A DNA stretch of 64,000 nucleotides from Acanthochlamys bracteata (lineage: Eukaryota; Streptophyta; Magnoliopsida; Pandanales; Velloziaceae): NCBI GenBank assembly GCA_019914995.1, contig CM034136.1, forward strand, positions 1,875,270-1,939,269, given 5' to 3'. Both the position numbers and the translations under genes were made by a program. This document shows, in pieces, positions 49,401-62,119 of the stretch. Under the pieces are notes generated by a model. It searched no databases. It saw only the letters and a list, made by a program, of their open reading frames with translations, and was not told where the DNA came from. Within the stretch, counting starts at the first letter, position 1. Each line of letters begins with the position of its first letter.

Positions 49401-50570
49401 CATCAGTGACAGCAAGAATGTTTACAAAATTATCCATGCTGCATTTTTTTTCTTACAACAATCAGCAACATATGTACTCATAGTATACAAAATACTTGCT
49501 TTCAATGTCTTCATCAACACGCCTTGACAACAAAATGTGACTTCTTCGATAGATTTTTTCTAACAAAAGTGAAAAAATGTTAGAAATTTTCAATTTATGC
49601 ATAATATAAAAAGTTTAAATAATTAGGGACACTTGAGGTAGGTTGATCAGCAGATACTATAAAAGGCCCCTAACTAAGCATAGGATGAAGATAATTTAGC
49701 TATACTTTATGTTATAGTCTATATGATATACAGTAGGTTTCTACCATAATTTTCCCTTACATAAATAAGGAGAATGCTAATAATCTAAGAGTTTGTCTTC
49801 CCTAAGTATGATTGGTTTTGAAAATTGTTTTTAGCTATTCGTTGTTGTTGGTTAGGTTAGAATTGGATCCTTGCTTACATTTATTTAGAAAATTATATTT
49901 CATATGCATATCACATATATGCAACAAAATAATATAGAGGTATTTACGATTGCTATCTTCGCTAGATCATTAAGATTAGGAGAACGTCAGTGACGGAGTC
50001 TTCTTCTATAAATCATTCCACAACTTGTATATTAGCTTTCTATTTTTTCAGAAGACTTCTTAGCCATGAAATAAGCCGTCCACACTCCTTGTCCTCACAA
50101 AATTACGGCATGAGTAAGCAATCTTTTATGCTTCGTTACTTTTTGCTGCATTCTCCATTATGTCTCCAAACACTTGACTTGAGGAAAAACATCGATCAGC
50201 AATATCGACCTTTAGGATCAGAATCAACAGAGAAATTATAAACACTCCAAGTTAATGTCTACTTCATATTCTTTCGCTATCTTTGCAAAATATACTTCTC
50301 TGGATCAGTTGTTTCGATATTCTTTTTATCAAGAACTTTCAAAGCATGCGAACACAAAATCCAACAAATTCAACTACATGCGAGCATATCATTGATGGCG
50401 TCAAATTTGTAACAGAGCAGGTTTTTTTCCTTTTTAACATTGTGACCGTATAACCATGAATCATGCCAAATTTCACAGCAGGTTTTTTAATGGTGCTAGC
50501 TATATAGAACTAAAATTATCTTGCAAATTAAGTTTCAAATACCTCCGAGGTGTAGAGGAAGGCGTCCTGC
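46408..50570. other. Long AT-rich stretch with repeat traces
   Basis: I support no gene in these 4 kb. A word of about 45 bases built on CAAATTCGTTCAACYCTAACC occurs twice in direct order (about 47500-47550 and 48190-48240). At 49127 a sequence GATGTGTTTACTTTG opens an AT-rich tract like the MITE at 13583-13800. An open frame at 49990-50241 has no family marks. Confidence 0.4.
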
Positions 50571-50974
50571 TGTAACAGTCTTGAAAGGATACTTTTGATG
50601 GTTGATTGACTAGCTCAAAATTCCATGTTACAAAATAATCGAAAACAAGATGAGAATAGAAGACGAACAAGATACGAGTAGAGTGAAAGAGACGAAAATA
50701 GTTGAAAATTTTTAAAAAAAAAATAACTCTTCATATTTATTGAGTTTCAAGCACTTTTATTTATAGCTTAGAACTTATACTTTATAAGTAAACTTCTAAA
50801 TATAATACAATTCATAGGACTTCAACCAAATTGGGACACCTAACACTTTCCTAATCAACCTGATGACAAGTACTCGACTAAACTAAGGACTCCTAACTAT
50901 ATGATCTTTTAGACACATGACTCCTAAGTGATCGAGTCGCTTACTACATAATTTAGCTACTACTATATATAATC

Positions 50975-51700
50975 TCATACCCTAAGTGACAAAAGCTGGT
51001 GCTTCAAAACTATGGTGTTGACTACAAGACCAACCATCTTTATTAGCAGTAGGGGCAATTTGGAAGAAGGGGTTACCATGCCTTCAGGATAATATTTATC
51101 CACATCTCCGAGCATCTCTTTATAACCACTCAAAACATGGCAGACTTCAATGTGTAGCTCCTCACACTCAACATCATGCCAACTTGCAATAGCACTACTC
51201 ACATTGCCAGTGAAACTCACAGAACTAGTTGGCTTCATTCTAACTATTGCATACAATCCACGGAATGCGTCATAGCTTATCATGTGTAAAAAAGAAGAAT
51301 ACGGCGACATGAAGTGTTCCATATGTTATGCTTCAACCCCTAGGCAGAACCCGGCAAGCCTCACTAGAGTTTGGCACTTGATAGCCAACTCTCCAATTGC
51401 CCAACAAGCATCATTTGCTCCAAATACAAATTCCTTTAGCTCATGTTTGTAATGTTGCTCTTCAACAGTTAGAATCAAATCTCCTACAAGAACAAAGGCT
51501 CTTGGACAAATGTCAGCTGCTTCAACAATGCAATATTGCAAAAGCAAGTTCCTGAAGTTGCTCTGTGCAACTAGGCTTTCTTCTCCACTGTCAAGTCCTT
51601 CTAATTAGCCTATATAATAAATCCAGGAAGCAAATAATGAATTCCTTATCATACTGGTCAGCCGCTGTACTAGATAAGTGAGTCGTTTTATTACTGTACT
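50975..51700 (-). pseudogene. TRN1: Transportin-1 (importin beta-2) fragment
   Basis: Transportin carries PY-NLS cargo such as RNA-binding proteins into the nucleus. On the minus strand, from right to left, I read YDKEFIICFLDLL (about 51660-51625), LLQYCIVEAAD and FVLVGDL, then NDACWAIGELAIK (51380-51420), then in the next frame HMEHFM, DAFRGLYAIVRM, AIASWHDVECEELH and EVCHVLSGYKEML (51322-51090). These are HEAT-repeat segments of the C-terminal third, in the family's order. The piece between GELAIK and the TL.RLA..C segment (about 35 residues in the family) is missing. No intron separates the segments seen, so it may derive from RNA. Stops and frameshifts are present. Confidence 0.85.
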
Positions 51701-51739
51701 GACTATATCAATACTGAACCCTTCGGCATTCCCAGGACC

Positions 51740-52259
51740 AGAACTACAAGATGCAAATCCTTTGTAGATTGCACGGCTTAGAACACTATTTCTATGCAGC
51801 GGTCCAATGTTTGGGAATTGCTTAATGACCTGTGATGCAACAGAAATTTGATCTCCAGGATCAATTAAAAACGAGTAATAAGTGTACTTGCGTCATCTCA
51901 CCCATATGAATATCATCCTCTGTGAAGCTAGTGTCTATCCTTGAAGGAGGCAAAATTGCAGAAGAATCCAATGTACCATAGTAAAGCTTTTGAATTGGCA
52001 GCCAACTCCGCTCTAAATTACCAACAGATGAGGCGTCTGTGAATGAGGTTAGTATTCCCAAGCTAAGTAGCTCTCCAGAAAAGAAGTTAGCTGAGGAGTC
52101 GAAGAACATCAAACAAATAAGGTACCATAGTGAAAGTAGGATGCCTCCGATCAACAGATCACCTGTCAGATTGAGTGTAATAAGACACAGAAGGGGTCTA
52201 AGCTCTGAAGGATTGTCTCCTTGGAGGTAATTCACCCACACGAATAGTTTAGAACTCAT
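51740..52259 (-). pseudogene. Unidentified two-exon gene piece beside transportin
   Basis: On the minus strand an open frame from 52259 begins MSSKLFVWVNYL. It has a long hydrophobic part (residues about 20-60, likely one or two membrane segments) and ends HMGEMTQ at a GTACAC donor (about 51885). After an AG acceptor at about 51835 it continues VIKQFPNIGPLHRNS, then AIYKGFASC. The start codon lies within the repeat edge, so the true 5' end is unknown. I do not recognise the family. Confidence 0.4.
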
Positions 52260-52475
52260 ACCTTATAAGTAGAGTTCTCAACTTAATACAACTCATCTTT
52301 AGTTAGGACTTCAACCTAATTGTGACACCTAACACTTTCTTAATCAACCTGACCACAAGTACTCAACTAAACTAAGGACTCCTAACTATATGATCTTCTA
52401 GAGACATAACTCCTAAATGATCGAGTCACTTACGACATAATTAGCTACTACTACATATAATCACATATCGTAACA

Positions 52476-55400
52476 TTCCACCTCCAATTTATTGCATCTC
52501 TCGTCAATCGTCAACAAGCCTATCATATTGTCTGAAAATTAAGAATATAAGATCTTGATCCAGATTCAAACCGTTTTCTCTTATCTTCATCAATTTACAT
52601 AACCAATTATTTACATAACAACTGAGTGCCAAGCCAATTCAAATTCCTCTCCTATTCCCATTCATAAACACAGTGATTGGAATCCATTTTACGAAAGATA
52701 TCGTAAACACATGGTTTAAGTCCTTAGCTGCATTTGGATGGGTATGCCAAATACAGGGACGATATGCGGTGTTGGGCTATACGAAGAGGAATTTGAATGA
52801 CTCAATTGATTCATCATAGAAGGGCGGCACCAAAAACAAAAGTTTGCTCATGATGATTAAAGGGCGTTTAAGATTGCTTATGAATGGAGCTTTTCTGGAA
52901 CGGAGGATATTCTTGTCTTTTTTGAAAAACAAGCTTTATTTTTTTACTTCTAAAAAAATAATAAAAATATGTAATAAAAGATCTCATTACGTAGAATTTT
53001 TCTACACTTTCTAAATTTCTAATAAATTTTCTAAATATTTATAAAATATGTATTGAAAAATATGAAATAGAAAAAATTAAAAAGCAGCTTTTCAAATGGT
53101 ATGCCAAAAACTTCAACGAACGGCACAACCTGTCTTCTATAACCATTTGCTGTCTTATATCTAGTATGAAAGCAAATGACATTGCGAAGTACTTCTAATC
53201 TATTTGCGAGTGATCTCCAGTCACTCCAAAAAATATTTATGAATCCTCTATATCTACCTGTATTGCTGAATAAAACTTTCTGTCATTCATGACTCTTCGA
53301 AGATAGTGCATAACAGCTCCGGCATCTCCAATCTTCTGCCAGAGTCATGAATCTTGTACAGATAACTTTTGAAGTCCATATGAGTAAAAGAAAGCTTATC
53401 ACGACCACTGGCCATTGTGGATAACAAGTTCAAGGTTGGCTTCAGTCATGCCTACATTACCTGCTACTGTAGCTATTACTATTTGAAGTCCTTTCACTTG
53501 CCAGGAGAGTTTTCCCTGAGCAAGAAAGCGGTGCTCGTTCTATCATATTCAAATGTCGTTAATTTCTTGAAGTGGTGAAAATCTATCCGGACAAGTTCTT
53601 TCACTTTTGTAACTGCAAGCCTTCATAATAGTCCACTACAAGATGCTACAGTTGGTGAAGTGGATGAGAAATCTGGACAAGTTGAAGCAGGAATCTATGC
53701 CCCATGAAAACAGGGATTTGTTTAGTTGCCAAACAAACGCTACCGGATCAGTTCAAATTTTGTTTAGAAAAGGGCTGAGTTAAACGAAACAGTAGGTTGT
53801 CCTAACTCTTCTCTTAGTCCACCTCACATAGAAAGGGTTAAAAATTAAATAAGAGAAAGGGCCCTGCAAATATATGCAGAATGTAAAACTGGCAGGGAGA
53901 AGAAATGATATTAACAAAAGATTATCTACATATACATTTTCTTTTACACTTCGCAATTTCAGCATTGCAAGCAGAAGTTTAGGGTGATAAAACTAGAATA
54001 AGCCTTTGTTTGATGCAAACTTATTCTAAGTTTTTCAGCTTCTTAGTCCAGTTGAATTTTTTTTATACAATATTTAGTGTTTAGGTAAATCTTTAATGTG
54101 GTCTCTTTTCTTTTAGGTCACATTTTTGTACGACCAACTAAGTTCTTTTAGTATGGTAAGACCCCTATTAATATTCGAAGTGAACATGTAACTTCACCTC
54201 CCTTTAGTAAGCTACTAAAACATTCTATTCTTGAGATCAGAGCCATAACTAAGTTTCGATTTGCAATACTTGAATAAAGTTAGGATTATTAGTAGAAGGG
54301 CTTATGACTGCATGTTTGTGTTGAGTGGTGTGAATATTACTGAAAAATCATATTAAGGTAAGTGGCTTTTAATGTAGCATGATGCGCTGCTGATTTAATA
54401 GTACCCAGTGTTTGGTTTGAACCATACTTATGTTTTTGTTTGTTCACCAATACGCAATGTAACTTAGATGGTGTAGGTTCAATTCTTCTTGAGGTTGTTA
54501 AAATGTTGTCTCTAAAGACTTTAAAGGTCCACTTTACTGGATAAATTCCAGTTTTCTTTTACTGGATAAATTCCTGTTTCGTTCTTTATATTGATGATTG
54601 GAAAAATGACCCAAAAACCGCTCTGGGTTCCTTTGTTCGTAGGTTGTTGTTGTCTACGATGAATTTCACATACTGCCAATTGTAGATTTCTGCGAATATT
54701 GGCTTTTGACATGTAGTTGCATAAATATGAAATTGCTAGCAAATATCATTACCCTGTTTTGTTTCATGATTTGCTATATCGTAATGCGCAAACATGTTCA
54801 TGTTGATAAAGACTTATCATTACAATCTCTTACCTCTGTTTTCCTACATTTGTAAGCAGAATATGATAATTAAAGGCAACTTAAGAAACTGCCTTGTTTA
54901 TGATTGTTTGGAGAAACTGTTGATTAGTAGTGATGCATCTTAATAGCATAGAAAACTGTGCAACTCGACTTAAACTGATTTTGATAACTATTATCCTTTT
55001 TGATATGCGAACTCCCTGTTGGTAAGAAAGGGTATCTTCATTTTACTTTTCATATATAAACTTTTAGCAGAAAATAGTTTGAAGAAGGTAGGCGTTTGAC
55101 AATTTTCATGAAGTAGTAGGAACATGCTTATGGTGTAACATGATTACTAAGTTTGTGATCTTAATTATAGAAATATTACCTTTCTTTGCATAAATGCTTT
55201 TGCGGTTAGGTACGAAAATTCATGCTTGTTGAAGCTGCTCGATTTTGTTTCTTGATCCTCCTATTATCTCCAACAATTTATACATTTAAGATCTTTAGTG
55301 AATTGGATAATAAACTAAATCATCAGAACCATCTAAAAGAATGTATTCCTAAATAGCATTTTGGCTAGCCTCAATAGCTAGACACTTGTGCAAGTATATC

Positions 55401-55846
55401 AGATTTTCAGCACATAACAGTTTTGTTGTTCGACATTTAAGTGTTACTAGTAAGTAATTTCTCTTGGTTTTATTCGATTGAACAGCCAAAATGATGGTGT
55501 TTCTCTATTGTTTGACTGGCGATTGATGGTATTGCATGATTTTAAAGTATCTATCATACTAATATGTTGTTAAATATCAAAAGCACAAGTCAAGTTAGAG
55601 TTCTACGTGTAATGCTTTTGATGCAATACGCTGTGCAATTAGAAGTAGCTATAACCTGTCAAAGTTGTGGTGATCTAGCTTGACTTGCTGGTTGGGATGT
55701 TAGGATGTTGAACCAACCAGAGGTAGTAGATGGTGAAGATCTTTCCTACCCTCATGCATAAATACAGGTTTAAGATGGCATCCTCATTGAAATGTGATCT
55801 GTGCCTGCTCCAGTACCTTCATATTCTTGTTAGCTTGTATATAGAT
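52476..55846. other. Stretch without a supported gene
   Basis: AT-rich, intron-like sequence. A minus-strand piece near 53520-53590 (KKLTTFEYDR) faintly recalls a P-type ATPase but is too short to call. No repeats with clear ends were found. 52730-53110 has a weak inverted pair (TTTGGATGGGTATGCC and GGTATGCCAAA) that may be another MITE. Confidence 0.35.
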
Positions 55847-55950
55847 GAAGAAGGTAGTTATGTATCCTGGAGCCCATCATCAAGGACCAACTAGTCCAGG
55901 GGCAGAGCGAGGTCCTGGATTTGGACCTGCTCCACCTGGTGGTTCATGGT
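55847..55950 (+). other. Proline/glycine-rich exon-like stretch
   Basis: After a TATATAG acceptor-like sequence, the frame reads MYPGAHHQGPTSPGAERG, then FGPAPPGGSW, and meets a GTGAGG donor. Another PGPPGPSG-rich patch lies at about 56610-56650 on the same strand. The texture suggests a low-complexity region of an RNA-associated protein. I cannot name the gene and found no folded domain around it. Confidence 0.35.
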
Positions 55951-57380
55951 GAGGAGTTCCATTTTGCTTTGGGCCTAACTTTGTTGGATGCATTTTATCA
56001 TGGTAAATCGTTTTTCTAGTCAATATGCATAGTCTTGCGGTATTGCCTTTATTCTTTTGCTTTCTGATGTTTCAGGAGACCTGTTTTGCTTTCTGATGTT
56101 TTAGGAGACCTGTGTTTTTGCAAGTAGCTAACTACTTAATAACAGATGTTTTTAGAGTTCCATATGCAACAATCATTTTACCCGACATTTTTCTTAATAC
56201 TTTTAGCCCATTGATTTCACCGTCCAGATATAGTTAATTCTTCAAACTTATAAACTATTGTCAGATTGCAAAGATATTACTGACCGTTTGATGCATACTA
56301 GTAGCAATATGGATTAAGTTATAACAAAGTTGGAGTTTATTCTGCTGTTTCATTTCAAGTTATCCTGTTTTCTTGCAATATCCTCAGGACTCTGAGAAGG
56401 AGATTTAACTATTAAATACCTTGAATTGATGATTTCTTTTAAACTTCCTGTAGTTTCTTTTGTTTTTCTTTTTTTTTTTTTTTTGCTGCTTTATTATACT
56501 TTCTGATGAGCGGAAACAACATACATAACATGTATTTATAATTCCTTTTTCTGTAGTGACAGCTTATACTTCTTATGCTGCTGGTTGCTGCAGGATTGCT
56601 GATGTCTTCTTTTTGGTGGCCTGCCAGGTCCCCCTGGGCCATCTGGGGTGATGTTAACAATATCTACTAAATTAACTGCTCAAGTAGTTACTTTTTGTCA
56701 AAAGAAGCTTAAAATGGTCATGAAGCTGCTTTTAATATCCACCACTGTTGTGTGTTTTCTCTATGAACATGTCTGTAGACTGTATTGAGGCTACAGTTAT
56801 GTGACATATCAGTACTGAAACTTGCTATGAGGCACGAAGACTGGTAATTGTTACTTGTGTAGAAATATTAACATATACAATGTATCGATGTGATTATTGG
56901 TATTACTTGCACAAAACTGAAATCGACCACAGAAAGGTAATTGTTTTTTTATTCTGACTAAATGGGTTAATTATGCAGTTCATGGATTCAGCAAGAACAA
57001 GATTGTGGTTTTCTTAAAGGTCTCACTTGTTGGTTCTGTGCAAATAGTTTGTAGAGTTTCAATTAAAATTGTGGTTTCTTAACGGTCTCATGTGTTGTAT
57101 GCTAGGCCTGGTCTGAGAATTGATGCTGTGATTTGAGGTAAGCAGTTGAAAAGGCTTAATTGAGCAAAGGAATTGAACATTACTCAAAACGTAGCGTCTT
57201 GTACGCTTTTGATGAATTGAGCAGAAAATTGAAGTTAAGCACTGTTACCATTTTAAGAATAAAATGCTTATCATGCCAATAAGGCTACGCAGCATCTCCG
57301 CCTCTTCTCTTCCACACAGTTCAAAAGAACAACACTACACAGGTGGGAAAAGTCCTACTTCTAGGTCAAAGTGATCGTAT
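55951..57380. other. Stretch without a supported gene
   Basis: T-rich, intron-like sequence with a T/A run near 56461-56485. A PGPPGPSG-coding patch near 56610-56650 is noted with the previous entry. A tandem duplication of about 23 bases (TGCTTTCTGATGTTTCAGGAGACC type) lies at 56057-56113. Confidence 0.35.
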
Positions 57381-57630
57381 GGGCATGGTTTAATTACATA
57401 AACAAAATTTACAAAATTGAATCCCATAAAAATAAAGTTCGATGAGAAATAAATTTTAATAAAATTAAAATTCGAAATGATAATTAAATACATACAATAA
57501 ACTATAAAATTATTTTTTATGGAAGTAAATTTAGCATAAAATTAAAATATTCAAAATACTAATTGAAATACATTACCGAATTTAAATTTTTGAAGAAATA
57601 AGTAAAAATTTTTGCAATTAAAATATGCCA
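57381..57630. mobile_element. MITE, 250 bp
   Basis: The ends are GGGCATGGTTTAATTAC and (inverted) TGGCATATTTTAATTGC. The flanking TAT on both sides may be the target duplication. The internal AAAGTTCGA/AATTGAAATAC words resemble the elements at 12672 and 16334. Confidence 0.65.
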
Positions 57631-58561
57631 TATAAGTTCTTCTAGTGGAAAGTATCGGAAACATGGTAAGAATCATATTTCAGCCGAAATTTTTTTTCTT
57701 CCAACTCAGGTAGCAAGAAATCTTTTCCTCTGCCTGGGCCTAAAGAAGGGAACAAATAAAGAGTAGAGCTTACTAGACAAGGACAACATCATGCATTCAA
57801 CGTAGACGGTACCTCCGATTGAATAGCCTTTATAGTAAGTGACTTTTAAAATAAGTCATTACTGGTTACTTATTTATATACCAAACCAAGCAGTAGTTAC
57901 CAAAATGGTAACTAACTATTAATCTTGCTACCACAACAGATAACAATTAACATTGTTTTGTAAGCTAAAGGTAACATCTCCTACTTAAAACCTCAAAAAT
58001 AGGAACAACAGATGGGAATAACAGCTATTATCAGCAATCATGCTTAGGTGTGTCCTCCAGGTAGTAGATGTCTCTAGAACAGACGGTAAGGCTTTCCCAT
58101 TGTGCTCTTCACGTGCAAGCACACATTTGTTCATTATGCATAGAAAGCACACGAGGTCAGATTGTATTAAAAAGAATTCCTTTGCATATATTAAAGGTTA
58201 ACCATGGCATAAGCTTTAAGAATCCTGTTCTATTGGGAAAATCCAATAACATGACAAACTTAAATTGGAAAAGTAGAAAAAAAGTAACACAAAAACTTCA
58301 GATATTTCAGTTTCTTATTGCCAATAGTTAATGCCCGGCAAATGTGCAGGTGCAGAAGCACTACGACCTGTATCTAACAAGTTAGGTAATAGATTTGACC
58401 AAAGGTCACTAAATGTTATAATGTCTAGGCTAAAAACATTCTAGGGAGTGTTGAAATCTATAAATGAAACTACAAATTATAGGAACAGATAAACAGAGAG
58501 TTTTATACTAACACACAACATTGTCAATATAAAGATGAAAAAGGAGGTAGGAAATACTCAC
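57631..58561. other. Stretch between MITE and RPL10A pseudogene
   Basis: The last RPL10A exon (the family's C-terminal LYLKSTMG segment) should lie here but was not found. No other gene is supported. Confidence 0.4.
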
Positions 58562-60300
58562 CTTTTACCAATTCTTCTTCAACAAAAAAACTAAGAAATT
58601 GACACTCATTTAAACATGCTGAAAAATTTGCTTCTCCTCCACGGCACAGTTTCCAACAGCAACTCCCATGCAAAGAAAGAACCTTCTTGAGTTGAAATTT
58701 CACCATAGCTTTGGTCTTATTAACTTTAGCCTCCAAGAATTCTTGATGTGTGACCAAAGTAGAGAATTTTGCTGTAACGTGACACAAATACATTAATTAA
58801 TAACCAAAGAAACAAATTCCAAGGATGCAGACAGATCTAGGAACTATCTAATAATTGCGATGCAATGCTTTTTTTCTTAATGCCTATTTAAACATGTGGC
58901 AGCAAGAGAATCCGCATAGAACTTCCTTTTAGATTCAACAAATATTTAATAAAATGTTACATTCATATCGTTAAGTGGTAACAACGAACAAAAAGAGTTG
59001 ATTCAGCTGAGAAACCGTAAGGGACTGGAAAGTATCTCAATATGAAAGCTCTTTTTGAAATGGTTGAGCACATCTGTGGAGAGGATTTTCTTCGAACTTA
59101 GAATCCAAGAGGAAATTGTACAACTTCTTACATATCAGTTTATACAATGCTGAACAATCAATTGAACCATCTACAGATGTATAATATAGGAATGCAAGAT
59201 CACGGTATTTGTCCTTGACCATCCTTCATGTATGTAAAGAATTTCAACTTCTTAAGTATATCCCTATGGCAAGCACATGTAGGGAAATCAAGTACAAGGA
59301 TCACAAGTCATATTATGCAGGCAGAATATATTTAGAATATACAAAACAACAAACTAAATCGTGATTTCACCTGAAAGTACTTAAGAATTTATGTAACTTA
59401 ACCTGAATGGTGAAGAAAAAGCAGGAAGTCTTGATGAAGTTAAACAAAGAATGCACTGCAAATACTAAAAGTAGGGATTATGTATTTCAATACTAGTAGA
59501 TGATAGGTATATTCCCTATGGACAGCAGAACCACAAAAACATGTCGAGGTATTTTCACATCTAAAACATAATTCTAACAGCTAGAATATTGGGAGAGCAG
59601 TATGGAAAGAATGTCGGGACTTCCAAGTAGAGAAACAACTTACCTGCCTTGTTAAGTCCGGGCTAAGGAGATGAGGGATCTGCTTAATTATAGCCTCAGA
59701 AGCCAAAAAGCATGATACTTTTTTGCAAGCTTCTTCACCAAGTTGTTTTCGTTTATCTTCTTAAGACTTCCACATCCATACAGTCGAGTCCTATCTTGTC
59801 AACCTGCGCAAAGTACCAACATTAGTTCCTAGAATGTTTAAATAGTAAGATTACAACAATCAAGAGTGACCACAAAGTTGAAGGTTTAAAGGGTGAGACT
59901 GTTTAATATAAAATGTGTGAAATTAACGTAAAGCAAAACTAGCACAAGGCAAATGAAAGTAAGCTAGCAAGCATTCAAAGCAGAAGAAAAAATCATCTAG
60001 AGGAATATAACTTATGAGCAATGGGAATTACAGCTGCATTGGAGCACAGTTCGAAAATATGTATGTAGCATTGATAGGAACAAACCCCTTCCACATGTTG
60101 AGCATCACCGAGCATGCAAATCTTCATCTTTGGACGGAGAAATGGGAAGCTTAACTGAACCACTAAAACACTTATCCTTTAGTGGATCATACTTCTTGAG
60201 TCCAACTTGGAGCTCAATGGTCTCAGTGAACTTGCGCTTTTCCTACTGTGCCTCGCCAACAACCTTGGTGATAGCTTAACACGTCACTCTGCAGCTTACT
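58562..60300 (-). pseudogene. RPL10A: Ribosomal protein L10a (uL1) pseudogene with introns
   Basis: uL1 forms the L1 stalk of the large ribosomal subunit. Three exons are seen on the minus strand. About 60300-60100 reads SKLQSDVL, then [19 protein letters not shown] and CFSGSVKLP, then MLGDAQHVE in another frame. 59803-59644 reads DKIGLDCMDVEVL, then KKLAKKYHAFLASEAIIKQI in a shifted frame. 58771-58562 reads [19 protein letters not shown] and [11 protein letters not shown], then a frameshift. An acceptor TTGCAG right before TAAGCTGCAG fits the intron known just after the start codon of this gene. Intron positions are kept, so it is a duplicated, not processed, pseudogene. It has an early stop (GEAQ followed by TAG), several frameshifts and at least one lost donor. 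Confidence 0.88.
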
Positions 60301-62119
60301 GCAATTTATTTAAAAGAAATCTAAAATAAGCATGAAATATATGCATCCATAAGGATCTAGCATCAACTTTTTTAGCTATTGTGGATAGCCAAAGACTCAG
60401 CGAAAGATATTTGATGAAAACAAATGCATATGTTAAAATCTAGCTACAGATAAGAATGATTATAAACATATTTCAAGCAACATAATAACAACGACATAGT
60501 CATAAACTTTGTTCCTTAACATAGTAGAACATAAACGGCATCATCATTGATGGAGAAATCACCGCGGCACTTGTAAACTATTCAATACACACTCCGTTTA
60601 ATTTAATTTAGCCATATCCTTAGATTAATTGTAATTTAGTTAGGTAGATATTGAGTTACTCTAATGCAATGTTTAATTCTGCTATACCATCTACAAGATG
60701 CTATATTTAAGATGACAAAACTACAATGATAGGAGGATATGATCAATGTCAATTACTAGGTATAAAATCAATAAGATTTGATAACATTAATCTTTGATCT
60801 TCAATGTTCCAGACAAAGATGTGCCATCGCATGCTTAGCCTGTAACATCAAATTGTTGTTTTATAGAAGGTTCTCTCCATAAAAGCTGGCAGCTCAAAAT
60901 TATGGTGGCCCAACAAAGGAGTACCACTCTTATTTGCGGTCAATTCTATTGAAAATTGTAGCCTGCTGTAGTTGTGCTTGTTACCTAATTGTGCAGATTT
61001 TGATTCTCAGTATTCAAAAGCAAGAAGCACCTAATGGGACTCATAAATGAAACACATGGTGTGATAGTATTCTCTTTCAATGAAATAGATGTTGTGCATA
61101 TGTACCTATCTTCAACATAGCTTTGTACTTAATGTCTAACTGATAATTCAAAGTTCTTTTGCTCATCTAAGTTTTTTTCTAGAACAGTTCCTCTTGTTTG
61201 CATTGTTGAGGATTTTCAAGCTTTGCCGTAAAATGCTATCTCTTTGTATTTTGTTGCATATTTCTCCATTATACATAAATAATAATATATCTTTAAAATT
61301 ATTTTTAAAATATACTTATAAACTAATTATTAATTTATAATATTAATTATAAAAAATAATATTTATAAATTGATTATTCATGCAACAAAAAATGTTTAAC
61401 CCAAAAATTAAAATATATATGTAAAAGAATTTCATACAGATACCATTCATTATATAATTGAGGACGGTCCAATAATTTTATACTCTTCTTCCACTTTTCA
61501 ACTCTTCTGTACCAAACACTTTGTTTAGTTTCTTTCACAAAAAAAAAAGTTAATTTTATCAAAACATATAGCTCTTTTTTCAGAAAAGTTCGCAATTAAT
61601 TTTTTTCAAAAAAGAAAAGTTAGAAAATTACCTTTTCAAAAAAAAGTTGAAAGTTTCAGCTTAGCCAAACAGCCCTTAAATTGCTAGGAGCAACCTTGAG
61701 GCTAACCCACAAGGTTAGAAAGTTGGTTTAAGAAAATTTGAAGATGAAGGAAAGCGTAGCTGTAATTAGTCTTACATTAACATGTTATAAGTTTTCAGAA
61801 TTTGTGGTTCTCCTTAGAAGCAGTTACCGGAATTAACATTCATAAGAGCTTGCAACAAGGGTCCAATGATACTATAGTTGCACGAATCACGTCTTTTAAT
61901 AACCACCAGGTGTCCACTAGTCACAATAGATGGGTGTATTAAATTATCCATGTGTGAACAACGTTAATCAAACTATCGTTCTGCTTAGTTAAGGATGAAA
62001 CCAAATGGTGGATCACAATAGTAACTTATCATAGGAGAGAAAGGTTAGCAATAGCTTAAATAACTACCATATACAAGCTACTTTCACTGACCTGTAAACG
62101 TTATTTACATATAAGTAAG
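60301..62119. other. Stretch without a supported gene
   Basis: This may include the first intron and leader exon of the RPL10A pseudogene, which I could not place. At about 61665 GCTTAGCCAAACAGCCCTTAA looks like one end of a MITE; no partner end was found. Confidence 0.35.

Larger units (their letters stand above)
50571..52475 (-). mobile_element. LTR-like direct repeats enclosing host gene pieces (fossil, tentative)
   Basis: Direct repeats of about 230 bp lie at 50763-50991 and 52243-52475. On the minus strand both start TGTYAC, as LTRs do. The left one may run on to 50571, ending TGTTACA. The 1.25 kb between them holds no gag or pol, only pieces of host-type genes on the minus strand. The right repeat looks shortened and no target duplication is seen. 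It may be a non-autonomous LTR element that picked up gene pieces, or gene pieces that happen to lie between two related repeats. It is broken in either case. Confidence 0.5.

Noticed and set aside
53500-53600. Minus-strand KKLTTFEYDR resembling the nucleotide-binding part of a P-type ATPase
   Set aside because: Only about ten residues agree and the flanking sequence does not continue the family.
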